DNA of 64,000 nucleotides from Pseudoxanthomonas sp. J31 (GTDB lineage: Bacteria; Pseudomonadota; Gammaproteobacteria; Xanthomonadales; Xanthomonadaceae). The notes under the pieces are model-generated. The model made no database searches. It was not told the origin of the DNA and saw only the letters and a program-made list of their open reading frames with translations. The translations under genes were made by a program, and so were the position numbers. The DNA lies in the NCBI RefSeq assembly GCF_000510725.1, contig NZ_AZNZ01000009.1, positions 62,001 through 126,000 on the forward strand, given 5' to 3'. The stretch's first letter is position 1; each line of letters opens with the position of its first letter. Shown here in pieces: positions 29,059 through 38,069 of the stretch.

Positions 29059-29982
29059 TCAGTCGCGCATCAGCGTGGACTTGCCGAACAGGCTCTCGAC
29101 CAGGTCCACCGCCAGCTCGGCGGTGGCGTTGCGGTTGTCCAGCACCGGGTTGAGCTCGACGATGTCCAGCGAACCCATGCGCCCGGTGTCGGCGATCATT
29201 TCCATCACCAGCTGCGCCTCGCGGTAGTTCACCCCGCCGGGCACGGTGGTGCCCACGCCCGGGGCGATGCCCGGGTCGAGGAAGTCCACGTCGAAGCTCA
29301 CGTGCAGGTGGGTGTCCGCGTCCACGCCTTCCAGCGCCTGCTGCATCACCGCCTTCATCCCGACCTCGTCGATGTAGCGCATGTCGTAGATGTCCAGGCC
29401 ATGCTGCTTGACCAGGCGCTTTTCCTCCGGATCCACCGAGCGGATGCCGATCTGCCGCACCTGCGCCGGGGTGATGGCCGGGCCCTCGCCACCGAGGCGG
29501 GTGAGCGCGTCCGGGCCGATGCCGCACAGGCAGGCCACCGGCATGCCGTGCACGTTGCCCGAAGGGGTGACCTCGCTGGTGTTGAAGTCCGCGTGCGCGT
29601 CCAGCCACAGCACCCGCAGCTTCTTCCCGGCCTGGCGGCAGTGCTGGGCGACCGCGGCGATCGAGCCGATCGCCAGGCAGTGGTCGCCGCCGAGCATCAC
29701 CGGCATGCGTCCGCGCCGCAGCTCGGCCAGGGTGGCCTGCATCAGCGCGCGGTTCCATTCCACCACCTGCTCCAGGTGGCGGTAGCCGCCCACCGGTGGC
29801 TGCCAGGGGTTGGGCGGGCCGGCGAGGTTGCCGGTGTCGAGCACGTCCACGCCGCGCGCGGCCAAGGCCTGGCCGATACCGGCGATGCGCAGCGCATCCG
29901 GGCCAAGCGACGCGCCGCGGTGCCCGGCGCCGATGTCGGTGGGAACGCCGATGAGGGAAACAGGGGGATAACTGCGGGCCAT
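29059..29982 (-). CDS. rocF: arginase
   Basis: Manganese enzyme hydrolysing L-arginine to ornithine and urea. 307 residues, the normal size. The binuclear metal ligands are all present: MLGGDHCLAIG, WLDAHADFNT and FDVDFLDPGIAPG. The hexamer-region and substrate loop SGNVHGMPVACL are typical of true arginases rather than agmatinases. ATG at 29982. It stands apart from its neighbours (entericidin downstream, a divergent small gene upstream). No urease or ornithine pathway gene is seen nearby. Confidence 0.95.
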   Translation of the reverse strand: MARSYPPVSLIGVPTDIGAGHRGASLGPDALRIAGIGQALAARGVDVLDTGNLAGPPNPWQPPVGGYRHLEQVVEWNRALMQATLAELRRGRMPVMLGGDHCLAIGSIAAVAQHCRQAGKKLRVLWLDAHADFNTSEVTPSGNVHGMPVACLCGIGPDALTRLGGEGPAITPAQVRQIGIRSVDPEEKRLVKQHGLDIYDMRYIDEVGMKAVMQQALEGVDADTHLHVSFDVDFLDPGIAPGVGTTVPGGVNYREAQLVMEMIADTGRMGSLDIVELNPVLDNRNATAELAVDLVESLFGKSTLMRD

Positions 29983-30088
29983 GACGGTATCCGTTGAAAC
30001 CTTTCCCGAGTCTAGCCGGGTGACCGTACGGACACGCGCCGCGCTGCAGCAGACGCCGGATTCACGCCCACGGTGCTATTGAAGGGAC

Positions 30089-30409
30089 ATGCCGACCACC
30101 CTGACGCCTCCCGTCGCTCCTTCGTCCCCACCCCTGCCGGCCAGTTTCCTGCCGGCCATGGCCACCGCGGACGAACCGCCGCCGTTCAACGTGCCCCTGA
30201 CCGTACTGGCCGAAGCCAACGGCCGCAGCGAGATCTTCCACGGGTTCCACGACGGCGAGGCCTGGTATGCCTACGACCTGCCAGCCAGCGGGCAGTGGCA
30301 GGTGGTGGCCTGGCAGGCCGGCTACCGGCCATGGCCGCCGGGCTTGCCGGATGGCGTGCGGTTGCCGGTCCCGGCGCCGTTGCACCGGACCTGCGGGCTG
30401 GTGCCCTGA
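30089..30409 (+). CDS. hypothetical protein
   Basis: A 106-residue protein with a Pro/Ala/Ser-rich first 35 residues and a small, aromatic-rich domain after that (FHGFHDGEAWYAYDLPASGQ and WQVVAWQAGYRPWPPG). It has no signal peptide or membrane segment. ATG at 30089 follows AAGGGAC. No family was recognised. It is divergent from arginase and converges on the tRNA-Thr gene. Confidence 0.55.
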   Translation: MPTTLTPPVAPSSPPLPASFLPAMATADEPPPFNVPLTVLAEANGRSEIFHGFHDGEAWYAYDLPASGQWQVVAWQAGYRPWPPGLPDGVRLPVPAPLHRTCGLVP

Positions 30410-30441
30410 GCGTCGTCCCGGCAGCGGCCGGGAGCGGAAAG

Positions 30442-30517
30442 TGGTGCCGCTTGTCCGGATCGAACGGACGACCTACCGCTTACAAGGCGGTTGCTCTACC
30501 AGCTGAGCTAAAGCGGC
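30442..30517 (-). tRNA. tRNA-Thr (anticodon TGT)
   Basis: A 76-base gene including an encoded CCA. The acceptor arms GCCGCTT and AAGCGGC pair perfectly, followed by discriminator A. D-arm AGCTCAGCTGGTAGAGC, anticodon loop CTTGTAA with stems ACCGC/GCGGT, variable loop AGGTC and T-arm GTCCGTTCGATCCGGAC are all canonical. Anticodon TGT reads ACA threonine codons. The 5' end overlaps the last ten bases of the upstream SPOR-protein gene, so the two must be on one primary transcript or compete. Confidence 0.97.
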
Positions 30518-31197
30518 GCGGCCGGCGATTCTAGCGCAGGCGTCCGCCCATCGTCCGCCAGGCCGGGGATGCGGCTGCAATCGATCTGGCGCGCTTCGCC
30601 CGCCTGGGCGCGCACTTCCTCCGGCCGTGCGGTGGCCAGCAGCAGCCACCAGCGCGGAGGCGTAGCCCGGCCGGCAGTGCGCAGCTCGGCCGGAAAGCCA
30701 AGCTGGCGCATGGCCGCGACCCGGCGCTCGGCCATGTCGCGGTTGCGGAAGGTGCCCAGCGCCACCGCGTTGGCCTCGCCGCCCTGGTGCAGCACCAGCA
30801 CGTCGTCGAAGCCGGCACCCCGCAGGCGGCGCACCGTGGCTTCGGCCTCCTCGCGGCTGGGGACCGGGGGCAACAGCACCCGGTACATCTCCGCATCGCC
30901 CGGTTCCTCCTCGACCTGCAGGCCCAGCAACAGCGGCTGCAGCCGCGCGCTGATGCCGTTGGCCGCGGCGCGGCTGCGGAACGGGCCGGCGCGCAGGCAG
31001 GTGTGTGCGGGCGCGGCCGGCTGCAGCGCAGGCGCCGCGGCCGCGGCGACATCGAGGGTGCGCACGATTTCCAGCGGGGCGATGCCCGGCGGCGTGGCCG
31101 GCGCCGAGGCCGGCGCTGGTTCGGGGCGCAGCAGCCACCAGGCGGCCACGCCGAGGTTGAGGACGGCCAGGACGACGATGAGGGCGCGGGCGATCAT
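30508..31197 (-). CDS. SPOR-domain membrane protein
   Basis: A 229-residue protein with one N-terminal membrane segment (residues 4-22) and a Pro/Ala linker. The periplasmic part from about residue 64 has SPOR-like segments: CLRAGPFRSRAAANGISARL, then YRVLLPPVPSREEAEATVRRLRGAGFDDVLVL and a later GTFRNRDMAERRVAAMRQLG. SPOR domains bind denuded glycan at the division site. The protein ends with a TAG codon that is made by bases 8-10 of the downstream tRNA-Thr. It follows coaX and birA on the same strand with a 44-base gap and is likely in their operon. ATG at 31197. Confidence 0.86.
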   Translation of the reverse strand: MIARALIVVLAVLNLGVAAWWLLRPEPAPASAPATPPGIAPLEIVRTLDVAAAAAPALQPAAPAHTCLRAGPFRSRAAANGISARLQPLLLGLQVEEEPGDAEMYRVLLPPVPSREEAEATVRRLRGAGFDDVLVLHQGGEANAVALGTFRNRDMAERRVAAMRQLGFPAELRTAGRATPPRWWLLLATARPEEVRAQAGEARQIDCSRIPGLADDGRTPALESPAAPL

Positions 31198-31241
31198 GCC
31201 CCGATTCTAGGGGAGCACCGCAGCGCGGTGGCCGCCGGCGG

Positions 31242-31973
31242 TCAGGAGGATGCCGCCGCGTCCAGCTGCGCTCGCGCCCAGATCGCCAGGCCTTCGATCA
31301 CCAGCGCCGGCCGCAGCCGTGCCTGCGGCAGCAGCGGCGCCAGCGCCCCGGCACCGCCGCCATGCAGCAGCAGCGCCGGCTCGCGCCCCAGGCGCAGGCG
31401 CGCCTGCTCCAGCGAGCGCAGCACCAGGGCCACCGCGGCGCCGTCGCAGCCGGAGGCCAGCGCGTCGGCGGTATCGTCGGCGAACTCGGCATAGGCACCG
31501 CCGCTGGCCGGAAGCTGCGCCGCGCGCGCGTGCAGCATCTCGCGCATCAGGGTCGGCGAGGGCGCGATGCGGCCACCGTGGTGGCGCCCGCCGGCGTCAA
31601 GCAGATCGATGGTCAGCGCGGTGCCGACCCCGGCCAGCAGCACGTCGCCGCCGTCCCGGTGCGCGGCCAGCAGCGCCAGGAAACGGTCCACGCCAAACCG
31701 CTCCGGGTTCGGATAGGCCACCCGCACCCCGGCGCATTCGGCCTGGGTGCGGGCCAGGTGCACCTCGTCGAAGGCCGCGTGCAGGCGTTCCAGCACCGCC
31801 GCGGTCATGGCCGGACCGGCGACGCTGGCCACCCAGGCCCGGCGTCCGCGCGGGACCGGGGCGCGGTGCAGGTCCTCGCCATGCGGCCAGGCCTGGGCCT
31901 CGCCCGGCGCGCCGCCGTCCCAGGGGGCGGCCTTGAAGCGCGTGTTGCCCAGGTCGAACAGCCAGTCGCTCAT
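31242..31973 (-). CDS. coaX: type III pantothenate kinase
   Basis: First step of coenzyme A synthesis, phosphorylating pantothenate with ATP. 243 residues from the ATG at 31973. The ASKHA-fold motifs are present: DLGNTRFKAAPW at the N-terminus (phosphate 1), FGVDRFLALLAAH (catalytic Asp region) and GVGTALTIDLLDAGG (phosphate 2). The start overlaps the birA stop by four bases. The birA-coaX pair, followed by a SPOR gene, is a common gammaproteobacterial arrangement. Confidence 0.95.
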   Translation of the reverse strand: MSDWLFDLGNTRFKAAPWDGGAPGEAQAWPHGEDLHRAPVPRGRRAWVASVAGPAMTAAVLERLHAAFDEVHLARTQAECAGVRVAYPNPERFGVDRFLALLAAHRDGGDVLLAGVGTALTIDLLDAGGRHHGGRIAPSPTLMREMLHARAAQLPASGGAYAEFADDTADALASGCDGAAVALVLRSLEQARLRLGREPALLLHGGGAGALAPLLPQARLRPALVIEGLAIWARAQLDAAASS

Positions 31974-32926
31974 TGCCTTCTCACGCTGACCTCGCCGGCG
32001 TGCACGCGGCGCTCGCCGGCGCTGGTGGCCACCCGCAGGGCCCCATCCGCGGCCAGGCCCAGGGCCTGGCCCTCGAAGTCGCCGCGGCTGTCCAGCACCC
32101 GCACCGGATGCCCGGCCAGCACGTCCAGCGCGGCGTAGCGGTCCAGGAACGGCGCCAGGCCCTCCTCGTCGAACAGTTCCAGCGCCGGCAGCAACGCGTC
32201 CAGCACGGCGATGGCCACCGCATTGCGCGACGGTACCCTGCCGCCAAGCCGGGCCAGGTCGGTCCACGGCTGGTCAATGCCGTCGGCCGGCCCGAGGTCG
32301 ACGTTGATGCCGATCCCGACCACCGCGTGCACCGGACCGCCGTGCTCGCCGCCGCCCTCGACCAGCAGGCCGCCCAGCTTGCGGCCGTCGGCCACCAGGT
32401 CGTTGGGCCACTTCAGTCCGACCTCGGCATGGCCGCAGCCACGCAGGGCCTCGGCCACCGCCACCCCGGCCACCAGGCTCAGCCCGCCGAGGCGGGCCAG
32501 GCCGCCCTGGAAGCCACGCCGCACCGACATGCAGACCTGCCCACCCAGCGGCGACACCCAGCGCCGGCCCAGCCGGCCGCGGCCGGCGTTCTGGCGCTCG
32601 GCCAGCAGCACCTCCACCCCGGGACGCGGCGGCCGCCGCAGCAGTTCGGTATTGGTCGAATCCAGGCTCCAGGCCACGTCCAGTGCGTGCAGCGAAGCGG
32701 CGGCCCGCGGCGCCAGCCCGGCGCGCAGGCGCGCCGCATCCAGCAGCTCCAGCGGGCTGTCGAGCACGTAACCGCGCCCGGGCCGGGCCTCGATCCGCGC
32801 CCCGGCCGCCCGCAGGCCTTCGATGCGCTTCCACACCGCCGCGCGGGTGATGCCGGCGTCGCGTGCCAGCACGTCGCCCGAACTTCCGCCGGCGGCCAGC
32901 CGCCGCAGCAGCTCCCGATCGTCCAC
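31970..32926 (-). CDS. birA: bifunctional biotin-[acetyl-CoA-carboxylase] ligase / biotin operon repressor
   Basis: Attaches biotin to the acceptor protein of acetyl-CoA carboxylase via biotinyl-AMP. 318 residues including an N-terminal winged-helix domain (about 1-60, with DAGITRAAVWKRIEGLRAAG), so it can also act as a DNA-binding repressor. The catalytic region has the GRGRLGRRWVSP biotin/AMP loop and GLKWPNDLVADGRKLGG, and a C-terminal SH3-like domain (GQALGLAADGALRV). GTG start at 32926 with GGAG nine bases upstream. It overlaps coaX by four bases. Confidence 0.95.
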   Translation of the reverse strand: MDDRELLRRLAAGGSSGDVLARDAGITRAAVWKRIEGLRAAGARIEARPGRGYVLDSPLELLDAARLRAGLAPRAAASLHALDVAWSLDSTNTELLRRPPRPGVEVLLAERQNAGRGRLGRRWVSPLGGQVCMSVRRGFQGGLARLGGLSLVAGVAVAEALRGCGHAEVGLKWPNDLVADGRKLGGLLVEGGGEHGGPVHAVVGIGINVDLGPADGIDQPWTDLARLGGRVPSRNAVAIAVLDALLPALELFDEEGLAPFLDRYAALDVLAGHPVRVLDSRGDFEGQALGLAADGALRVATSAGERRVHAGEVSVRRQ

Positions 32927-33045
32927 ACCCTGCTCCGTGAATACTGCGTAGCGGGCGATTATCCGGCATCGGCCGCCCCCGCGTCCGGCGCACGGTCCCG
33001 ATCCGCGCTATATTCGGGATCTTGCCCGGCCAACCGGACCGACCC

Positions 33046-33336
33046 ATGCGCCGATTCGCCCCGCTCCTGCTGCTGACCATCCCGAGCCTGTGCTGGGCCA
33101 GCCCCGAGCTGCCGGGGCCGGAACAGAAGCACGGTGCCTGCGTCTATGCCCGTCCGGACACCACCGCGGCCGCAACCGCCGGGGACGAGGCGCCGCAGGC
33201 GCGGCCAACGGTGCCTGCGGCGGCACGCACCACCCCGCGCGCCAGCACTGGTGGCGGCGGCGGCGATTCGGACGCGGTCATGCCGCGCGCCCGCGGCGGC
33301 CGCTGGCACAGCTTCCTCCCGGGAATGTTCCGCTGA
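33046..33336 (+). CDS. hypothetical secreted protein
   Basis: A 96-residue protein with a probable signal peptide (MRRFAPLLLLTIPSLCWAS, cleavage after about residue 18). The mature part is low-complexity, with Ala/Thr/Pro runs and a Gly stretch, ending GGRWHSFLPGMFR. It has a single Cys in the mature part. The next gene overlaps its stop codon. No family was recognised. It is divergent from birA, with the promoter region in the 119 bases between. Confidence 0.6.
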   Translation: MRRFAPLLLLTIPSLCWASPELPGPEQKHGACVYARPDTTAAATAGDEAPQARPTVPAAARTTPRASTGGGGGDSDAVMPRARGGRWHSFLPGMFR

Positions 33337-34091
33337 TCCGCAGGCTTTCGCGCTGGCTGCGCCTGGGCGCGGCACCCATCGACGAGGACCTCTGGCAGCA
33401 CGCCTGCCAGGCCCTGCCGTGGGCGCGCGGGCTGGACCCGCAGCGCCGCGAATGCCTGCGCGCGCTGGCGACCCGCTTCCTGCACGAGAAGACCATCACC
33501 CCGCTGGGCGGGCTGGAGCTGGCGCCCGCCGAACGGGTGCTGCTGGCGGCGCTGTGCTGCCTGCCGCTGCTGGAGTTCGGCGCCGGCGGGCTGCGTGGCT
33601 GGTCGCAACTGCTGGTCTACCCGGATGCGTTCCGGGTGCGCCGCAGCCATGTCGACGCGGCCGGCGTACTGCACGAATGGGACGACGAACTGGCCGGCGA
33701 GGCCTGGGACCATGGCCCGCTGGTGCTGTCCTGGGCCGACGTGCAGGCCGATCTGGAGGAGCCTGACACCGGCTACTGCGTGGCCGTGCACGAGATGGCG
33801 CACAAGCTGGACGTGCTGGACGGCGAGCTGGACGGCACCCCGCCCCTGCCCGCCGCCTGGCACCGGCAATGGGCGCGCGATTTCCAGCGCGCGTACGACG
33901 GCTTCTGCGCCGAGGTCGACGCCGGCGCGGAGACCGCGATCGACCCGTACGCGGCCGAGGCACCGGAGGAATTCTTCGCGGTGGCCACCGAGTACCACTT
34001 CTCCGCACCAGCAGTGCTGGAGCAGGAGATGCCGGAAGTGGCCGCGCACCTGGCCCGCTTCTACGGCCCCTCGCCCCTGCGCACCGCGTAG
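33333..34091 (+). CDS. mtfA: MtfA-type (M90) zinc metallopeptidase
   Basis: A roughly 252-residue protein with the M90 zinc site HEMAHKLDVLDG (about residues 152-163), followed by a Glu in the EEFFAVATEYHF segment as third ligand. E. coli MtfA binds the Mlc glucose repressor and has peptidase activity. The only plausible start is CTG at 33333, overlapping the previous stop by four bases (CTGA) and giving LIRRLSRWLRLG as the N-terminus; no ATG, GTG or TTG opens this frame near the expected position. GGGA lies about 10 bases upstream. Whether CTG is used, or translation is coupled to the upstream gene, is not settled. The stop lies in a REP-like hairpin. Confidence 0.85.
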   Translation: MIRRLSRWLRLGAAPIDEDLWQHACQALPWARGLDPQRRECLRALATRFLHEKTITPLGGLELAPAERVLLAALCCLPLLEFGAGGLRGWSQLLVYPDAFRVRRSHVDAAGVLHEWDDELAGEAWDHGPLVLSWADVQADLEEPDTGYCVAVHEMAHKLDVLDGELDGTPPLPAAWHRQWARDFQRAYDGFCAEVDAGAETAIDPYAAEAPEEFFAVATEYHFSAPAVLEQEMPEVAAHLARFYGPSPLRTA

Positions 34092-34157
34092 CCCGGACAA
34101 GCGAAGCGCATCGGGCTACGCCCTTGCGAATCCCGAATCACCAATCCCGAATCCCGG
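34087..34157. repeat. REP-like hairpin followed by short direct repeats
   Basis: CGTAGCCCG (34087-34095) and CGGGCTACG (34112-34120) form a 9-base stem with a 16-base loop, GACAAGCGAAGCGCAT. This matches the GTAGCCCGGATAAG-type REP element found in many gamma-proteobacterial intergenic regions. Directly after it come three to four copies of AATCCCGAATC-like units (34128-34157). The element lies between convergent mtfA and the sensor kinase gene and may also end both transcripts. Confidence 0.7.
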
Positions 34158-34160
34158 CTC

Positions 34161-35582
34161 TCAAAGCCCCGGCGGCAAGGTGACCTCGAAGCGCGCCCCG
34201 CCCAGCTCCTGGGAACGGGTGACCTGCAGTTCGCCGCGGTAGTCGCGCACCAGGTCCTGCACGATCGACAGGCCGATGCCGTGGCCCTGCACGCGCTCGT
34301 CGCCGCGCACGCCGCGCTGCAGCACCTTGGCCACGTCCTCCGGGGCGATGCCGGGGCCGTCGTCGTCCACCGCCAGCAGCAGGCCGGCGCGGCGGTTGGG
34401 CGCGGTCGGGCCCGGGCGCGCGGTCAGCACCACGCGGCGGTTGGCCCACTTGAACGCGTTCTCCAGCAAGTTGCCGAGCAGTTCCTGCAGGTCGCCGGCC
34501 TCGCCGTAGAAACGCGCGTCCGGGGCGATGTCGAACTCGCACAGCACGCCCTTGCGCGCGTAGACCTTCTCCAGGCCGCGCACGATCTCCTCGGCGGTGG
34601 ACTCGATCGGCACCGGCGCGGAGAACAGCTTGTGGCCGCTGGAGGCGGCGCGCGCCAGCTGGTAGGAGACCAGGTCGTTCATGCGCCGCAGCTGCACGTC
34701 CAGTTCCTGGCGCAGGGTCTCCTCCGGGCCGCCGGAATCCAGCTGGGTGCGCAGCACCGCCAGCGGCGTCTTCAGGCTGTGCGCCAGGTCGGCCAGGGTG
34801 TTGCGCTGGCGCTCCAGGTTCTCGCGCTCGGAGTCGATCAGCGCGTTGATGCTCTCGGTCAGCGGCTCCAGCTCGCGCGGGTGGTGCTCGCTCATGCGCT
34901 GCAGCTGGCCGCGCTGGACCTTGGTCAGCTCGGCGATCACCCGCTGCAGCGGGCGCAGGCTCCACTGCAGGATCAGCGCCTGCAGCAGCAGCAGGATCAG
35001 GCCGGCGCTGCCGAGGTTCATCCACAGCGCGCCGCGGAACACGCGCACCTGGGCATCCAGGGTCTGCGTGTCCTCCATGACGTAGATGGTGTACGGGAAC
35101 TCGGCCTCGGGCCCGCGCTCGCCCCAGACCAGGCCGATGCCGTAGCGGTAGACCTCGCCGGCGGTGCCGTCGATCTGGGTCACCTGCAGCGGGCCGTCGA
35201 AGCGCTCCTCGCGCGGCTCGAGGATGTCGCCCGGGTCCGGCAGCAGCGGACCTTCGGCCGACATCGAGGCCCAGCGCCCGTCGGGCAGCACCACTTCGGC
35301 GTACAGGCCGCTGCCGGGACGGTGGAAGCGCGGATCGGGTCCGACCTCGGGCGTGTACAGCGAACCGTCGCGGCCGAAGTCGATGTTGTCCGCGTACGCC
35401 ATGGCGTAGCTCTTCAGCCGCTGGCGCAGGTTGTTCTGGGCGGTCTCGGCGAAGGATCGGTCCAGGGCCACGCCGGCCAGCATCAGGAAGGCGACCAGGC
35501 CGATGCTGGCCGCCATGAGCTGGCGGGCCTTGAGCGAACGCGGCCGCCAGGGGCGGAACCGGGGCCTGGTGCTCCCTTCCAC
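34161..35582 (-). CDS. phoQ: PhoQ-like sensor histidine kinase
   Basis: A 473-residue two-component sensor. Two membrane segments (about 23-41 and 187-206) flank a periplasmic domain of about 145 residues that contains several acidic patches. A HAMP-like region follows, then the H-box DLAHSLKTPLAVL (about residue 268), N-box LLGNLLENAFKWAN, and the ATP-binding motifs DDDGPGIAP and GHGIGLSIVQDL. It lies 19 bases after the response-regulator gene and shares its operon. The H-box wording and pairing are as in xanthomonad PhoPQ systems, which sense low magnesium or cationic peptides. The ligand here is inferred. Confidence 0.9.
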   Translation of the reverse strand: MEGSTRPRFRPWRPRSLKARQLMAASIGLVAFLMLAGVALDRSFAETAQNNLRQRLKSYAMAYADNIDFGRDGSLYTPEVGPDPRFHRPGSGLYAEVVLPDGRWASMSAEGPLLPDPGDILEPREERFDGPLQVTQIDGTAGEVYRYGIGLVWGERGPEAEFPYTIYVMEDTQTLDAQVRVFRGALWMNLGSAGLILLLLQALILQWSLRPLQRVIAELTKVQRGQLQRMSEHHPRELEPLTESINALIDSERENLERQRNTLADLAHSLKTPLAVLRTQLDSGGPEETLRQELDVQLRRMNDLVSYQLARAASSGHKLFSAPVPIESTAEEIVRGLEKVYARKGVLCEFDIAPDARFYGEAGDLQELLGNLLENAFKWANRRVVLTARPGPTAPNRRAGLLLAVDDDGPGIAPEDVAKVLQRGVRGDERVQGHGIGLSIVQDLVRDYRGELQVTRSQELGGARFEVTLPPGL

Positions 35583-35601
35583 GAGACCCGGCTACCGCGG
35601 C

Positions 35602-36285
35602 TCAGCCTTCGTTGCGCGGGATCGCGAAACGGTAGCCGCGGCCGCGCACGGTCTCGATCGGCTTCAGCTCGCCTTCCGGGTCGAGCTTCTTGCGCAGGCG
35701 GCCGATGAAGACTTCCAGCACGTTGGAGTCGCGGTCGAAGTCCTGCTGGTAGATGTGCTCGGTGAGGTCGGCCTTCGAGACCAGCTCCCCGGCGTGCATC
35801 ATCAGGTACTCCAGCACCTTGTACTCGTAGCTGGTGAGGTCGACGTTGCTGCCGTGCACGGTGACCGTCTGCGCGGCCAGGTCCAGCGCCACCGGGCCGC
35901 ACTCCAGCACCGGCTTGCTCCAGCCGGCGGCGCGGCGCACCAGCGCGTTGAGGCGCGCCAGCAGCTCCTCGACGTGGAACGGCTTGACCAGGTAGTCATC
36001 GGCGCCCTGCTTGAGGCCCTCGACCTTGTCCTGCCAGCTCGAGCGCGCGGTCAGGATCAGCACCGGGAAGTTCTTGCCCTCGTCGCGCAGCGCCTTGATC
36101 AGTTCCATGCCCGACATCTTGGGCAGGCCCAGGTCAATGATGGCCACGTCGAACGGGACCTCGCGCCCCATGTACAGGCCTTCCTCGCCGTCCTGCGCGG
36201 CATCCACCGCGAAGCCCTCGCGCTTGAGGCGCGCGGCCAGGGTCTCCCGCAGCGGGGCCTCGTCTTCGACCAGAAGGATTCGCAT
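35602..36285 (-). CDS. phoP: PhoP-like OmpR-family response regulator
   Basis: A 227-residue regulator with an N-terminal receiver domain and a C-terminal OmpR-type winged helix. The acidic pocket (Glu7, Asp8), phosphoacceptor Asp51 in IIDLGLP and the conserved Lys in YLVKPF are all present. The DNA-binding part shows SYEYKVLEYLMMHAGELVSK and the recognition helix region DRDSNVLEVFIGRLRKKL, ending in GRGYRF. ATG at 36285 follows CAGGGAGAGTGC. It lies 53 bases after a PepSY-like gene and 19 before the kinase gene, forming a three-gene unit. Confidence 0.94.
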   Translation of the reverse strand: MRILLVEDEAPLRETLAARLKREGFAVDAAQDGEEGLYMGREVPFDVAIIDLGLPKMSGMELIKALRDEGKNFPVLILTARSSWQDKVEGLKQGADDYLVKPFHVEELLARLNALVRRAAGWSKPVLECGPVALDLAAQTVTVHGSNVDLTSYEYKVLEYLMMHAGELVSKADLTEHIYQQDFDRDSNVLEVFIGRLRKKLDPEGELKPIETVRGRGYRFAIPRNEG

Positions 36286-36338
36286 GCACTCTCCCTGAGT
36301 TGCAGTGTGGGACCGGCCTTTGGCCGGGGCCCCATCGT

Positions 36339-36722
36339 CTAGCGGGTTTCGTGATCGTCGCGTCGCGATGCGCGGCGGCCCCGCTCGCCGGGGCCCGGGT
36401 CATCCATATAGCGGACCCGGCCGCGATCGTCCATGTACTTCACGCGGGTGATGTTGCGCCCCTCGTAGGGCACCAGCTCGGCGCCCAGGATCTGGCCGCC
36501 GGTGGAGCGCTGCACGAAGCGTACTGCCTCCGAGAGCGAGCGGCGCGATGCCCGCAGCTCGGCGGCGCCGGCTTCCTGCGCGTCCCGCTGCGGGCGCTCG
36601 GCACGGGGCGGCCCGCCGGCGCGCGCGCCGGCCTCCGGCCCGACCACGGGCGGCCGGGCCGCCGCCACGAGGGGCAGGCCGGCCAGCAGCAGGGCGGTGA
36701 CGAGGCGGCGCGGAGCGAACAT
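36339..36722 (-). CDS. PepSY-like periplasmic protein
   Basis: A 127-residue protein with a signal peptide (cleavage near VAAA, residue 21), a charged Ala/Arg/Glu-rich stretch, and a small domain SLSEAVRFVQRSTGGQILGAELVPYEG followed by TRVKYMDDRGRVRYMDD that resembles the PepSY fold. It ends with a basic/acidic tail. The gene is first in the likely phoP-phoQ operon, an arrangement common in Xanthomonadaceae. Its product may modulate the sensor domain of the kinase in the periplasm. That role is inference. Confidence 0.75.
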   Translation of the reverse strand: MFAPRRLVTALLLAGLPLVAAARPPVVGPEAGARAGGPPRAERPQRDAQEAGAAELRASRRSLSEAVRFVQRSTGGQILGAELVPYEGRNITRVKYMDDRGRVRYMDDPGPGERGRRASRRDDHETR

Positions 36723-36763
36723 CGTTGCAATCCTAACTAACGGCGTGGGTCTTTGATACGGCT

Positions 36764-36787
36764 TCCACGCACGAAAACATGCGTGGA
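36764..36787. promoter_or_regulatory. spaced palindrome upstream of the PepSY-phoPQ operon
   Basis: TCCACGCA (36764-36771) and TGCGTGGA (36780-36787) form an 8-base inverted repeat around an eight-base spacer (CGAAAACA). It lies 41 bases before the PepSY-like start codon, in the 195 bases between dusA and that gene. It has no U-tract in either direction, so an operator or mRNA leader structure is more likely than a terminator. Confidence 0.45.
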
Positions 36788-36917
36788 GGCCAGACCCTTG
36801 GCTGGAAAGGCATGTTCGTGAGAATGCAGTGAATCCGGTCTGAACTTATCCACATGCCACCGGCGGCCGTTCAGCGCAACAAGCCGCCATTTTCCCGGCG
36901 GTTCGCGCGGGATCCGC

Positions 36918-37931
<1,014 letters not shown>

Positions 37932-38012
37932 GGCGGGGACCGGTGGGGAGCGGGAATTGTCCCCGATCGCCCGCGGCAGTTCTAACCGCCCGGCTGAACG
38001 GCGGGTCGCCGC

Positions 38013-38050
38013 CGCACCCGGCCGCCCCACGGAACCGCCGGCCGGGTGCG
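38013..38050 (-). terminator. hairpin after the TonB receptor gene
   Basis: A 12-base perfect stem (38013-38024 with 38039-38050; CGCACCCGGCCG and its complement) with a 14-base loop, starting 20 bases after the receptor stop codon. There is no T-run after it. Confidence 0.45.
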
Positions 38051-38069
38051 GGGCGCCGCGCACCCGCCG

